Assembly: GCF_001499995.1 (NCBI RefSeq)
Contig: NZ_LQIU01000038.1
Location: 1 to 34,933, forward strand
Length of the DNA stretch: 34,933 bases
Direction of reading: 5' to 3'
From: Mycobacterium sp. IS-1496
GTDB taxonomy: Bacteria; Actinomycetota; Actinomycetes; Mycobacteriales; Mycobacteriaceae
Numbering within the stretch: position 1 is the stretch's first letter; the number at the start of each line of letters is the position of its first letter. Position numbers and translations under genes: made by a program. This document shows, piece after piece, positions 10,097 to 17,644 of this stretch. A model generated the notes under the pieces. It was not told the origin of the DNA and made no database searches. It saw only the letters and a list, made by a program, of their open reading frames with translations.

Positions 10097-10285
10097 GTGA
10101 AATTCGTGCTGGAAGTGAATCTGCCCGACGATGCCGACGTGAACGGCGAGCTGGGCCGGATCCTGACCGGCCTGGCCGACGAGATCAAGGACCTCACCGA
10201 ACTCGAACCGGGCGACAAACAGGACCTCTACGACTCGACGTCTGCGCGAGTCGGCGACTGGCACGTCACCGCCGACGCAGAATAA
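10097..10285 (+). CDS. Small acidic conserved-type protein, unknown function
   Basis: This 62-residue protein starts with GTG (VKFVLEVNLPDDADVNGELG) and is rich in Asp and Glu, with a predicted strand, a helix (about 15-33) and a C-terminal strand (ARVGDWHVTAD). No signal peptide, cysteines or recognisable domain were seen. Good codon structure, a compact fold-like pattern and a 4-bp gap to the next gene support it as real. It probably shares a transcript with the TfoX-like gene after the lon hairpin. Confidence 0.6.
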   Translation: MKFVLEVNLPDDADVNGELGRILTGLADEIKDLTELEPGDKQDLYDSTSARVGDWHVTADAE

Positions 10286-10289
10286 CCAG

Positions 10290-10622
10290 GTGACCTACGA
10301 CGCCGACCTCGCCGACCGCATCCGCGAAATCGTCTCCGCCGAACGGGACGTCACCGAGAAACGGATGTTCGGCGGGCTGGCGTTCCTCATCGACGGCCAC
10401 ATGGCGGTGGCCGCCAGCGGTCAGGGCGGCCTGATGGTCCGCGTCCCGCCCGATCAGACCGAGAAACTCCTCCGGCGCGAGCACACCGCACCGATGGTCA
10501 TGTCGGGCCGCGAGGTCCGGGGCTGGCTGCGGGTCGACCGCGACGGCGTGCGGACCATGCGCCAACTGCGGTCCTGGGTGCGCCACGGCGTCGACTACGC
10601 CAGGGCGCTTCCGCCCAAGTAA
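10290..10622 (+). CDS. TfoX N-terminal domain family protein
   Basis: This 110-residue protein matches the TfoX N-terminal domain: the KRMFGGLAFLIDGHMAVA segment (about residues 24-41) is the family hallmark (MFGG-x-xF), followed by GGLMVRV and a helical end (LRSWVRHGVDYARAL). In gamma-proteobacteria TfoX regulates competence, but stand-alone TfoX_N proteins are widespread and their role in actinobacteria is unknown, so no competence function should be inferred. It begins with GTG, 4 bp after the 62-residue gene. Confidence 0.8.
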   Translation: MTYDADLADRIREIVSAERDVTEKRMFGGLAFLIDGHMAVAASGQGGLMVRVPPDQTEKLLRREHTAPMVMSGREVRGWLRVDRDGVRTMRQLRSWVRHGVDYARALPPK

Positions 10623-10660
10623 CCGGTTCACCGGGGCCGTGCGCGGGTAATGCAACCGCC

Positions 10661-11293
10661 ATGGGCGCATCGCAGGACATCGTCCGGCGCCTGCAGGATG
10701 AAGCAGGCCGGACCTATGCCGAAGAGGCCGGTATCCGGCTCGCCGACACACCCATGCCGCTCTTCCAGCTCCTGGTGCTGTGCATGCTGGCCAGCAAGCC
10801 GATCGACGCGACCGTCGCCATGCACGCCGCACGCGAACTGTTCGCCGAGGGACTGCGCACCCCCGACGCGGTACTCGACGCCGACCGCCGAACCATGATC
10901 GATGCGTTCGGCCGCGCCGGCTACGCCCGGTACGACGAGAGCTCCGCCACCCGGCTGGTGGAGATGGCCCGGACCGTGCGCAAGGAGTACGGCGGTGATC
11001 TGCGCAGGCTGGCCGAAGACCGGGACGTCGACGCCGTACGGCGAAACTTGAAGCGGTTCAAGGGTATCGGTGATACCGGCTCCGACATCTTCCTGCGGGA
11101 GGTGCAGGACACCTGGACGTGGCTGCGGCCCTACTTCGACGAGCGCGCCATCGGAACGGCGTCGCGGCTCGGCCTGCCGGACGATCCGGCGGCGCTGCAG
11201 AAGCTGGCCCCCGACGGTACGGCCGCGTTCGCGGCGGCCCTGGTGCGCGCGGCGCTCGACGACGACCTGTTCGAGCGGGTGCGCGGCCGATGA
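10661..11293 (+). CDS. HhH-GPD-family DNA-glycosylase-like protein
   Basis: This 210-residue protein has the all-helical HhH-GPD fold of endonuclease III-type glycosylases. The helix-hairpin-helix is LKRFKGIGDTGSDIFL (about 131-146) and the conserved catalytic Asp is Asp160 in YFDERAIGTASRLGL, at the spacing seen in the VDTHxxRVxxR motif of endonuclease III. Two features differ: the lyase lysine of the hairpin (GVGRKTA in endonuclease III) is Thr139 here, so the protein is probably not a bifunctional AP lyase, and there are no C-terminal cysteines for an iron-sulfur cluster. It may be a monofunctional glycosylase or a non-catalytic DNA-binding relative; the lesion is unknown. The stop overlaps the start of the DUF72 gene (ATGA). 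Confidence 0.75.
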   Translation: MGASQDIVRRLQDEAGRTYAEEAGIRLADTPMPLFQLLVLCMLASKPIDATVAMHAARELFAEGLRTPDAVLDADRRTMIDAFGRAGYARYDESSATRLVEMARTVRKEYGGDLRRLAEDRDVDAVRRNLKRFKGIGDTGSDIFLREVQDTWTWLRPYFDERAIGTASRLGLPDDPAALQKLAPDGTAAFAAALVRAALDDDLFERVRGR

Positions 11294-12024
11294 TCCGCAT
11301 CGGCACCTCCGGATGGTCCTACGACCACTGGACCGACGTGCTCTACCCGCAGCGCACGCCGGTGGCCAGACGCCTCGGCCTCTACGTGGCGGAGTTCGAC
11401 ACCGTCGAACTCAACGCCAGCTTCTACCGCTGGCCGCGCGACGCGACCTTCGAAGGGTGGCGATCTCGCCTGCCCGAGGGGTTCACCATGTCGGTCAAGG
11501 CCCACCGCGGGCTCACCCACTTCCGCCGGCTGACGAACCCGGAACCGTGGGTGGACCGCTTCGAACGGTGCTGGACCGCACTCGGTGACCGGCGCGAAGC
11601 GCTACTGGTGCAACTGCATCCGGCCATCGAACGCGACGACGCCCTCCTGGCGCACTTCCTGACGGTGATGCCGGAGTGGATCCCCATCGCCATGGAACTG
11701 CGCCACCCCTCCTGGGACGACCCGGCGGTGTACCGCCTGCTCGAGGACCACCGCGCCGCCTACGTGATCATGAGCGGCGCCGGGCTGCGGTGCATACCGC
11801 GGGCCACCGGCGATCTGGTCTACCTGCGGATGCACGGTCCGAGCCAGGAATCGCTCTACGCCGGGTCCTACCCCGACGACGCCCTGAGCCGGTGGGCCGA
11901 CCGGATCGCGGCATGGGACGCCGAGGGACGCCGTGTGCTGGTCTACTTCAACAACGACCTCGGCGGACACGCCGTGCGCAACGCGCGCACGCTGCGTCAC
12001 CTGCTGGCGGCCCGCGTGGGCTGA
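11290..12024 (+). CDS. DUF72 family protein (TIM-barrel-like)
   Basis: This 244-residue cytosolic protein is a complete DUF72 member: IRIGTSGWSYDHW at the N-terminus, the FDTVELNASFYRWP strand, FTMSVKAHRGLTH, a central LVQLHPAIERDD, MELRHPSWDD and the C-terminal RVLVYFNNDLGGHAVRNA. The family adopts a TIM-barrel-like fold; its activity is not established. It starts with an ATG overlapping the stop of the HhH-GPD gene, so the two are probably translated together. DUF72 genes are often found near DNA-repair or housekeeping genes, but nothing here proves a shared pathway. Confidence 0.85.
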   Translation: MIRIGTSGWSYDHWTDVLYPQRTPVARRLGLYVAEFDTVELNASFYRWPRDATFEGWRSRLPEGFTMSVKAHRGLTHFRRLTNPEPWVDRFERCWTALGDRREALLVQLHPAIERDDALLAHFLTVMPEWIPIAMELRHPSWDDPAVYRLLEDHRAAYVIMSGAGLRCIPRATGDLVYLRMHGPSQESLYAGSYPDDALSRWADRIAAWDAEGRRVLVYFNNDLGGHAVRNARTLRHLLAARVG

Positions 12025-12071
12025 CCCGGCGGACACGCCCGGAACCGCTTGCGGCACGCTTGGACACCGAC

Positions 12072-12692
12072 ATGCGCGCATCAACTGTGATCCCGGCAGC
12101 ACTGGCCGTCCTGGTGCTGGCCGGCTGCACCGGACCGACGGTGGTGACCACCGACGACGGCGGGCCCGCGGGCTCGGCGGCGCCCACCGCGCCTCCACCG
12201 CCGCCGCTGAACAACGCCAACCTGGCCAACGCGTTCCATTTCGGCACGCCCGTCGACGGCTTCACCCAGTACTTCTTCACCACGCCGTCGGGACGCTGGG
12301 AATGTGCGGTCGTGCCGCGGGTGCAGGCCGGGTGCCAGGCCGCGGGCGGTGCGGCCCTGGACATCGCGGGGGCACCGGAGAGCGTGATCGACGCCGCCGG
12401 GGAGCAGACGGCCCCCACCGCGCTCGTCGTCGGCCGCGACGGCGATCCGGCCTTCGTGGCACTCGACGACGCGCCGTTCGCACCGCCCACCGGAACCGCC
12501 ACCGTCCTGCAGTTCAACCAGATCCTGGCCGTGGCGGGTTTCCGGTGCAATGTGCAGGAGGCGTTCGGTGTGTCCTGTCTGAGCGAACGCAGCAGGCGCG
12601 GCTTCACCTTCTCCGCCGAGGCCTATTCGCCGCAGTACACCGATGTGCCCGCCGGCGCGCTCGTACCGCCACCGACGTCGACCACCAGGTAG
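12072..12692 (+). CDS. Secreted lipoprotein of unknown function
   Basis: This 206-residue protein has a lipoprotein signal peptide with lipobox LAGC (acylated Cys19), then a disordered Ala/Pro/Thr linker ending in a run of prolines (about 41-46), and a globular domain from about residue 48. The domain has four further cysteines (WEC, AGC, RCN, VSC), probably two disulfides, as expected outside the membrane. The tail ends PPPTSTTR. The style is typical of mycobacterial Lpp/Lpq lipoproteins, but I recognise no named family. It lies 47 bp after DUF72 and 35 bp before the winged-helix/ATPase pair. Confidence 0.75.
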   Translation: MRASTVIPAALAVLVLAGCTGPTVVTTDDGGPAGSAAPTAPPPPPLNNANLANAFHFGTPVDGFTQYFFTTPSGRWECAVVPRVQAGCQAAGGAALDIAGAPESVIDAAGEQTAPTALVVGRDGDPAFVALDDAPFAPPTGTATVLQFNQILAVAGFRCNVQEAFGVSCLSERSRRGFTFSAEAYSPQYTDVPAGALVPPPTSTTR

Positions 12693-12727
12693 AACTGGAC
12701 ACGACCACAGGCAGGAGGACGCCCGAC

Positions 12728-13351
12728 ATGACCGTTCCGGTCGACGAGCTGAGCGGAACCGAACAGGCGGTCCTGCTGGTCCTGATGTCCGAGGCGCGGC
12801 CGGTCCCGAACCCCGAGCTGGAACGGCTGGGCCCCAAACTCGACAGGGCGAGCCGCGAACGGCTCAACCGCCTCCGGCTGGTCGAGACCACCGAAGGCCG
12901 GCCGCTCGTCCACGAACTCACCGATGACGGCTGGGCGGTGTGTCGCACTCTGTTCGGCGCCGAGGTGCCGCGGCGGGCTTCCGGACAGGGCCGGGCCCTC
13001 TACACGGTGTTGCGCGCACTCGGACGCTACTTCGACAGCGCGGACCTGCGCCCGGCGGACGTCTTCCTGCCGCCGGAGGACGCGGCCCCGGGCGCCGTCG
13101 AGGACCGCGTCCGCGACACCTACCACCGGCTGGCCCAGCGGCCCGGCGGGTGGGTCCCCCTGTCCCGGTTGCGCGCCGAACTGGCGGACGTGGGCAGCGC
13201 CGACCTCGACGGGGCATTGGTGCGCCTGTACCAGACCCCGGGCGTGAGCCTCATCCCCGAGGAGAACCAGAAGACGCTCACCCAGACCGACCGCGACGCC
13301 GCCATCCGCATCGGCAACCAGCCCAAACACCTGATCGCGATCGAGTGCTGA
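12728..13351 (+). CDS. Winged-helix-like partner of the dual-ATPase protein
   Basis: This 207-residue protein is probably cytosolic. It looks like two winged-helix-type domains: one in about residues 8-78 (SGTEQAVLLVLMSEARPVPN and L-T-D-D-GWAVC) and one in about 123-207 (RVRDTYHRLAQRPGGWVPLS, then a strand pair ending QPKHLIAIEC). No catalytic motif was seen. A GGAGG ribosome-binding site precedes the ATG. The stop overlaps the ATG of the next gene (TGATG), which argues strongly for a fixed partnership with the two-ATPase protein. I infer a DNA-binding or adaptor subunit; the fold call comes from pattern reading and needs a profile search. Confidence 0.65.
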   Translation: MTVPVDELSGTEQAVLLVLMSEARPVPNPELERLGPKLDRASRERLNRLRLVETTEGRPLVHELTDDGWAVCRTLFGAEVPRRASGQGRALYTVLRALGRYFDSADLRPADVFLPPEDAAPGAVEDRVRDTYHRLAQRPGGWVPLSRLRAELADVGSADLDGALVRLYQTPGVSLIPEENQKTLTQTDRDAAIRIGNQPKHLIAIEC

Positions 13352-16300
13352 TGCGGCCGGGTGAACGGGATGCGCTCGCCGGACTGCGGCTCGCGTGGGC
13401 GCCGACGGCCGACGACCTGTGGCATTCCCAAGGTGCGGTACACGTCAACGGACTCCACGAACACGCGCTGAGCGACGTGCTCGCCGCATTCGGCGACGCC
13501 GAACGCGACCCCGACTCCACCCCGCTCGGCGTGGTGGTCCGCGGTCAGGCGGGCTCCGGCAAGACCCACCTGCTCGGTCAGGTCAGGGAGCGGGTGCAGC
13601 AGCGCGGCGGTTACTTCTTCCTCGTCGAGCTGCTGGACGCCGCCGGATTCTGGGAGTCCGCCCGCGGCGGCATCATGGAGAGCCTCGGCCGCCCCGGCGG
13701 GCAGCGCGAGACCCAACTCAAGGACGTGTTGTGGGAGCTGTCGTCGATCGCCCACATCGGGCGGGCGGCCCGGCGCGCGGTGGCCGGGGACGACGACCTC
13801 ACCCCGGAGGTGCTGGGCGAATTCGTCAACGCCCTGCACAAGGTGCACCGGCCGACCGTCCGCGAGACACATCACACGCTGCGCGCGCTGGCTCTGCTCG
13901 GCGCCGGCGATCTGCAGGTGCAGGACGTCGGGCAGGCCTTCCTCGACGGCACCGACGAGTTCGACGACGAGCGCGCCCGGTGGGGCCTGCCCGCACCCAC
14001 CAAGACCCCGCAGGAAACGGTGCGCGACATCTCGCGGCTGGTGGCGCTGGCCGGGCCCGCCGTCCTGGCGATCGACCAGATCGACACGCTGCTGGCGCAG
14101 TCGGTGCGCAGCACCGGCGGCGAACAGGCGGCCGACAACCGCGACCTCGAACAGGTGGCACACGGCCTGATGTCGGTGCGACAGACCATGCGGCGCACCG
14201 CCAGTGTGGTGGCCTGCCTCCCGGTCGCGTGGGAGGCCATCCGGGACCGCGCGACGTCGACCGTCCAGGACCGGTTCCGCACCACCAGGCCGCTCGAGGC
14301 GCTGCCCACCGCCGACATCGGCCGGGCCATCCTCGAACGGCGCTTCACCGCGAGCTACCGCGCGACCGGCTTCGAACCGCCCTATCCGAGTTGGCCGATC
14401 CTGCCCGCGGCGTTCGAGGAGGCGCCCCAGTTCACGCCGCGGGAACTGCTCAAGCGGGCCGACGCACACGTGCGGCGGTGCCTCGACCTCGACACCGTCA
14501 CCGAACTCCCCCGCCTGACCGGTGAACCGGCCGCCGAGCACGAGCAGCATCACGCCCGGAGTTCCCTCGACACAAGCGATCTCGATCGCAGGTTCGTCGA
14601 GTACCGACGCCGCGCCGTGCCTGCGGCGGCCACGGACCCCGACGGCGAGGACACCACGATGCCGAACCTGCTGTCGGCGGCGCTCGACGCCTGGATCCTC
14701 GAAGAGGGTGAGACCGGGCAGGCGTTCCGCCTCGACCCGCCGCCGGGTAAGCGGGTGGTCCTGCACGCCAGGCTGCGCCAGGTCGTGGATGCCGCACTCG
14801 ACGACGAACGGCACTGGGCGTTCCGGGCGATCGCCGCCGGCAATGCGATCGCCGTTCAGAGCCGCATCAAGAACGCTTCGCAGGCAACGGGTTTCGGAAC
14901 CGACCCGCAGAAGCGCCGGCTGTTCCTGTTGCGCAACAGCCAGTGGCCGGGCGGAGCGAAGACCGCCTCGATGGTCGAGGACTTCGAGGCGGCCGGCGGG
15001 CGGACACTGCCGCTGTCCGACGACGACGTGCGGACCATGACCGCACTGCGTGACCTGATCGACGAGGACGCGCCGGGTCTGGCCGGATGGCTGGTCGCCC
15101 GTAGACCGGCGCACGGGATCACGCTGCTGCGCGCCGCGCTCGGCGAGATGGCCGGTGAGGCACCCGAACCGGTTCCCGAGCCGGCCGCCGACGAGATCGA
15201 GGAGCAGACCGCCGGCCCGTCACGGCCGGATTTCCCGTCGGTCGCCGACTCTCCCACCGCGGTGCCCGTCGGCGTCGACACCGACGGCACCGCGCTCTCT
15301 GTCGATCTGGCGGCGCTGCGCAAGCACACCGTGGTGTTCGCCGGCTCCGGATCCGGTAAGACGGTATTGATCCGGCGCCTCATCGAGGAGTGCGCGCTGC
15401 GTGGGGTGTCGTCGATCGTGCTCGATCCCAACAACGACCTCGCCCGGCTCGGCAGCGCGTGGCCGCAGATTCCCCAGGGGTGGAACCCGGCCGACACACC
15501 GCGCGCCCGGGAGTATCTGGCGAACACGGAGGTGGTGGTCTGGACGCCGCGCCGGTCGGCGGGCCGTCCGCTGTCGTTCCACCCGCTGCCCGACTTCGCC
15601 GGGGTGGTGGACGATCACGACGAGTTCGCCGATGCCGTCGAGTCGGCCGTCGCGGCGTTCGAACCCCGCGCGCTGATCACCGGTAAGACCGCCAAGGCCA
15701 ACAGGTCCCGCGCGGTGTTGCGCGAGGCGCTGCGCCACTACGGGCGCCGGCCGGACACCACGCTACCGGGCTTCATCCGCCTACTCGCCGACCTGCCCGA
15801 GGGCGTCAGCCAACTCAGCGGCGCACGCGACCTCGCCGCCGAACTCGCGCAGAACCTCCGAGCCGCCATTGTCAACGACCCGCTGTTCGGCGGCGAGGGG
15901 ACAGCGGCCGATCCGGGCGTGCTGTTGACGCCGTCGGCGGGCTACCGCGCACGGGTGTCGGTGATCAGCATGATCGGTCTGACCGACGGCGCGCAGCGCG
16001 AGGGTTTCGTCAACCAGTTGCAGATGGCGCTGTTCGCCTGGATCAAGCGCAATCCTGCGGGCGACCGCCCGCTGGGCGGGCTGCTGGTGATGGACGAGGC
16101 GCAGAACTTCGTGCCGTCCGTCGGTACCACCGCGTGCACCCACAGCACGGTGGCGCTGTCCTCGCAGGCCCGCAAGTACGGGCTGGGCCTGGTGTTCGCC
16201 ACACAGGCGCCCAAGGGGCTGGACAACCGCATCCCCGGCAACGCGGCCACCCAGTTCTACGGTCTGCTCAACTCGTCCACGCAGATCGCGGTGGCCCGCG

Positions 16301-16485
16301 AGATGGCCCGCGTGAAGGGCGGGTTGGTCCCCGACATCAGCAGGCTGCAGTCGGGGACGTTCTACGCCGCGTTGGAGGGGATGTCGTTCCACAAGATCCG
16401 GACGCCGCTGTGCCTGTCGCACCACCCGGCCAGCGCGCCGACCGCCGAGGAAGTCCTGACCCTGGCACGGGGGCAGAACTCGTGA
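13351..16485 (+). CDS. Large dual P-loop ATPase: AAA-type N-terminus plus HerA/FtsK-like C-terminus
   Basis: This 1044-residue protein has two nucleotide-binding modules. The first has Walker A GQAGSGKTH (Lys71) and Walker B VLAIDQID (Asp242, Asp245), as in ORC/STAND-type AAA ATPases. The second has Walker A GSGSGKTV (Lys670) and Walker B LLVMDEAQNF (Asp915, Glu916), followed by SSQARKYGLGLVFATQAP and FYGLLNSSTQ, the pattern of HerA/DUF87 DNA-translocating helicases. A middle region (about 437-630) with a strand KRRLFLLRN at 521-529 is unassigned. No membrane segments were seen. The start is the ATG overlapping the stop of the winged-helix gene. HerA-type motors usually work with a nuclease (NurA, SIR2) in repair or phage defence, but none is encoded nearby. 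I infer a DNA-translocating complex of unknown purpose. A strong hairpin follows. Confidence 0.8.
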   Translation: MRPGERDALAGLRLAWAPTADDLWHSQGAVHVNGLHEHALSDVLAAFGDAERDPDSTPLGVVVRGQAGSGKTHLLGQVRERVQQRGGYFFLVELLDAAGFWESARGGIMESLGRPGGQRETQLKDVLWELSSIAHIGRAARRAVAGDDDLTPEVLGEFVNALHKVHRPTVRETHHTLRALALLGAGDLQVQDVGQAFLDGTDEFDDERARWGLPAPTKTPQETVRDISRLVALAGPAVLAIDQIDTLLAQSVRSTGGEQAADNRDLEQVAHGLMSVRQTMRRTASVVACLPVAWEAIRDRATSTVQDRFRTTRPLEALPTADIGRAILERRFTASYRATGFEPPYPSWPILPAAFEEAPQFTPRELLKRADAHVRRCLDLDTVTELPRLTGEPAAEHEQHHARSSLDTSDLDRRFVEYRRRAVPAAATDPDGEDTTMPNLLSAALDAWILEEGETGQAFRLDPPPGKRVVLHARLRQVVDAALDDERHWAFRAIAAGNAIAVQSRIKNASQATGFGTDPQKRRLFLLRNSQWPGGAKTASMVEDFEAAGGRTLPLSDDDVRTMTALRDLIDEDAPGLAGWLVARRPAHGITLLRAALGEMAGEAPEPVPEPAADEIEEQTAGPSRPDFPSVADSPTAVPVGVDTDGTALSVDLAALRKHTVVFAGSGSGKTVLIRRLIEECALRGVSSIVLDPNNDLARLGSAWPQIPQGWNPADTPRAREYLANTEVVVWTPRRSAGRPLSFHPLPDFAGVVDDHDEFADAVESAVAAFEPRALITGKTAKANRSRAVLREALRHYGRRPDTTLPGFIRLLADLPEGVSQLSGARDLAAELAQNLRAAIVNDPLFGGEGTAADPGVLLTPSAGYRARVSVISMIGLTDGAQREGFVNQLQMALFAWIKRNPAGDRPLGGLLVMDEAQNFVPSVGTTACTHSTVALSSQARKYGLGLVFATQAPKGLDNRIPGNAATQFYGLLNSSTQIAVAREMARVKGGLVPDISRLQSGTFYAALEGMSFHKIRTPLCLSHHPASAPTAEEVLTLARGQNS

Positions 16486-16495
16486 ACGCCGACGA

Positions 16496-16526
16496 AAGCG
16501 GGCCCGGTCACCGACCGGGCCCGCTT
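16496..16526. terminator. Bidirectional hairpin terminator between convergent operons
   Basis: A perfect 14-bp stem (AAGCGGGCCCGGTC and its complement) with a 3-base loop starts 10 bp after the dual-ATPase stop and ends 16 bp before the stop of the convergent substrate-binding gene. The A and T ends of the stem make it usable in both directions. Confidence 0.8.
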
Positions 16527-16542
16527 CACGTTGTGAGGGTGG

Positions 16543-17598
16543 TCAGGGCTGCGGTTGCTGCTGCCCCGGGATGCCCTCGTAGGCGATGTCGCCGGTCTTG
16601 AGGTTCTGCTCGGTCAGTTCGACCAGACCCTCGAGGAACTTGCCGCGTTCGGTCACCACGTGCTGGATCGCGACGTCGACGTTGTCCTTGGTGATGGCGG
16701 GCATGACGTAGACCGGGTCGGTCTTGACGTCCTCGCCCTTGACCAGCGCGTCGGCGACGGCCAGCCCGGCGGACAGTTCGACGGTGCCGTTCTGCAGTGA
16801 GGTGCCGATGAACTCACCGCTCTTGACAGCGTTCAGACCGTCCTCGATGCCGTCGATCCCGACGATCGGCACGTCGGTGCGGCCGGCCTCCTTGAGCGCC
16901 TGCAGGGCGCCCAGACCCATGTCGTCGTTCTGCGCCACCACACCGTTGATCTGCGGGCCGAAGCTCGAGATCCAGTTCTTCATCTTGTTGACGGCCTCGT
17001 CGCGCTTCCAGTTCGCGGTGTCCTTGGCCAGCACCTTGATGTCGGGGTAGCGGGCGAGCACGTTGTCGATGCCCTTGCCGCGGTTGATCTCACCCGAACC
17101 GCCGAGCGGACCCTGCAGAACGACGATGTTGCCGCGGCCGCCGAGGCGGTCGGCCATCATCTGCATCTCCTGCTCACCGGCGGCCACGTCGTCGGGCTGC
17201 ACGTTGCCCGCGAGATCGGGCGTCTCCAGTGCGGCGTTGACCGCCAGCAGCGGGATGCCCTTCTCCTTGGCCGAGGTGACCTGCGGGCCCAGCGAATCCG
17301 CCTGCACCGGAACCACGATGATCGCGTCGACGCCCTGGTTGATCAGCGAGTCGACCTGGCTGGCCTGCGTCGAGACGTCGTTGTTGGCCGAGTTCCACAC
17401 CAGCTCGATGTTCTTGGCCTTGGCATAGGTGTCCATGCCCTCTTTGCCCTCGGTGATGAACGAGCTCATGTCGTAGACCGTCACACCGATGCGGGTGGTG
17501 TCGCTGTTGGCCTCGGTGTCCCCCGCGCCGCACGCGGTGAGGCCGAGCCCGAGCACCCCGGCGGCGGCGATCGCCCCGAACTTCGTCGTCAGTGTCAT
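16543..17598 (-). CDS. ABC transporter sugar/polyol-binding lipoprotein, copy 2
   Basis: This 351-residue periplasmic-binding protein (family 1, type I ribose-like fold) is anchored by a lipobox LTAC (Cys23). Mature features include TRIGVTVYDMSSFI, DAIIVVPVQADSL, the hinge region NDDMGLGALQAL and PVYVMPAITKDN. It captures a sugar or polyol for the RbsC-type permease and ATPase encoded upstream. It is the last gene of the leftward operon and a recent tandem duplicate of the gene before it: residues 242-282 are identical in both, while differences cluster in the N-lobe. I recall that tandem binding proteins of an M. smegmatis polyol operon were reported to bind xylitol and D-threitol; these may be their counterparts, but which is which is not certain. 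A GAGAGAGAG run lies upstream of the ATG in place of a strict Shine-Dalgarno site. Confidence 0.92.
   Translation of the reverse strand: MTLTTKFGAIAAAGVLGLGLTACGAGDTEANSDTTRIGVTVYDMSSFITEGKEGMDTYAKAKNIELVWNSANNDVSTQASQVDSLINQGVDAIIVVPVQADSLGPQVTSAKEKGIPLLAVNAALETPDLAGNVQPDDVAAGEQEMQMMADRLGGRGNIVVLQGPLGGSGEINRGKGIDNVLARYPDIKVLAKDTANWKRDEAVNKMKNWISSFGPQINGVVAQNDDMGLGALQALKEAGRTDVPIVGIDGIEDGLNAVKSGEFIGTSLQNGTVELSAGLAVADALVKGEDVKTDPVYVMPAITKDNVDVAIQHVVTERGKFLEGLVELTEQNLKTGDIAYEGIPGQQQPQP
16753..16815 (-). repeat. Identical DNA block shared by tandem binding-protein genes (copy 2)
   Basis: These 63 bases recur without a mismatch at 17849-17911, 1096 bp away, in the same orientation and at the same codon positions of the paired gene. 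Identity at silent positions indicates a recent duplication or gene conversion. Confidence 0.9.
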
Positions 17599-17644
17599 CT
17601 GTTGTTGTCTCGCTCTCTCTCTCGGTTGGAACTGAATGCGGCGC

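Noticed and set aside
10290..10622. Competence function for the TfoX-like protein
   Set aside because: Only the TfoX N-terminal domain is present, and no competence or DNA-uptake genes are in the window.
13120..15114. Minus-strand frame opposite the winged-helix/dual-ATPase pair
   Set aside because: The plus-strand proteins carry clear P-loop motifs; the antisense product has none.
17612..17621. CTCTCTCTCT run before the second binding-protein gene, considered as a phase-variable tract
   Set aside because: Only five repeat units, lying in the untranslated leader; more likely the purine-rich ribosome-binding region of the minus-strand gene.
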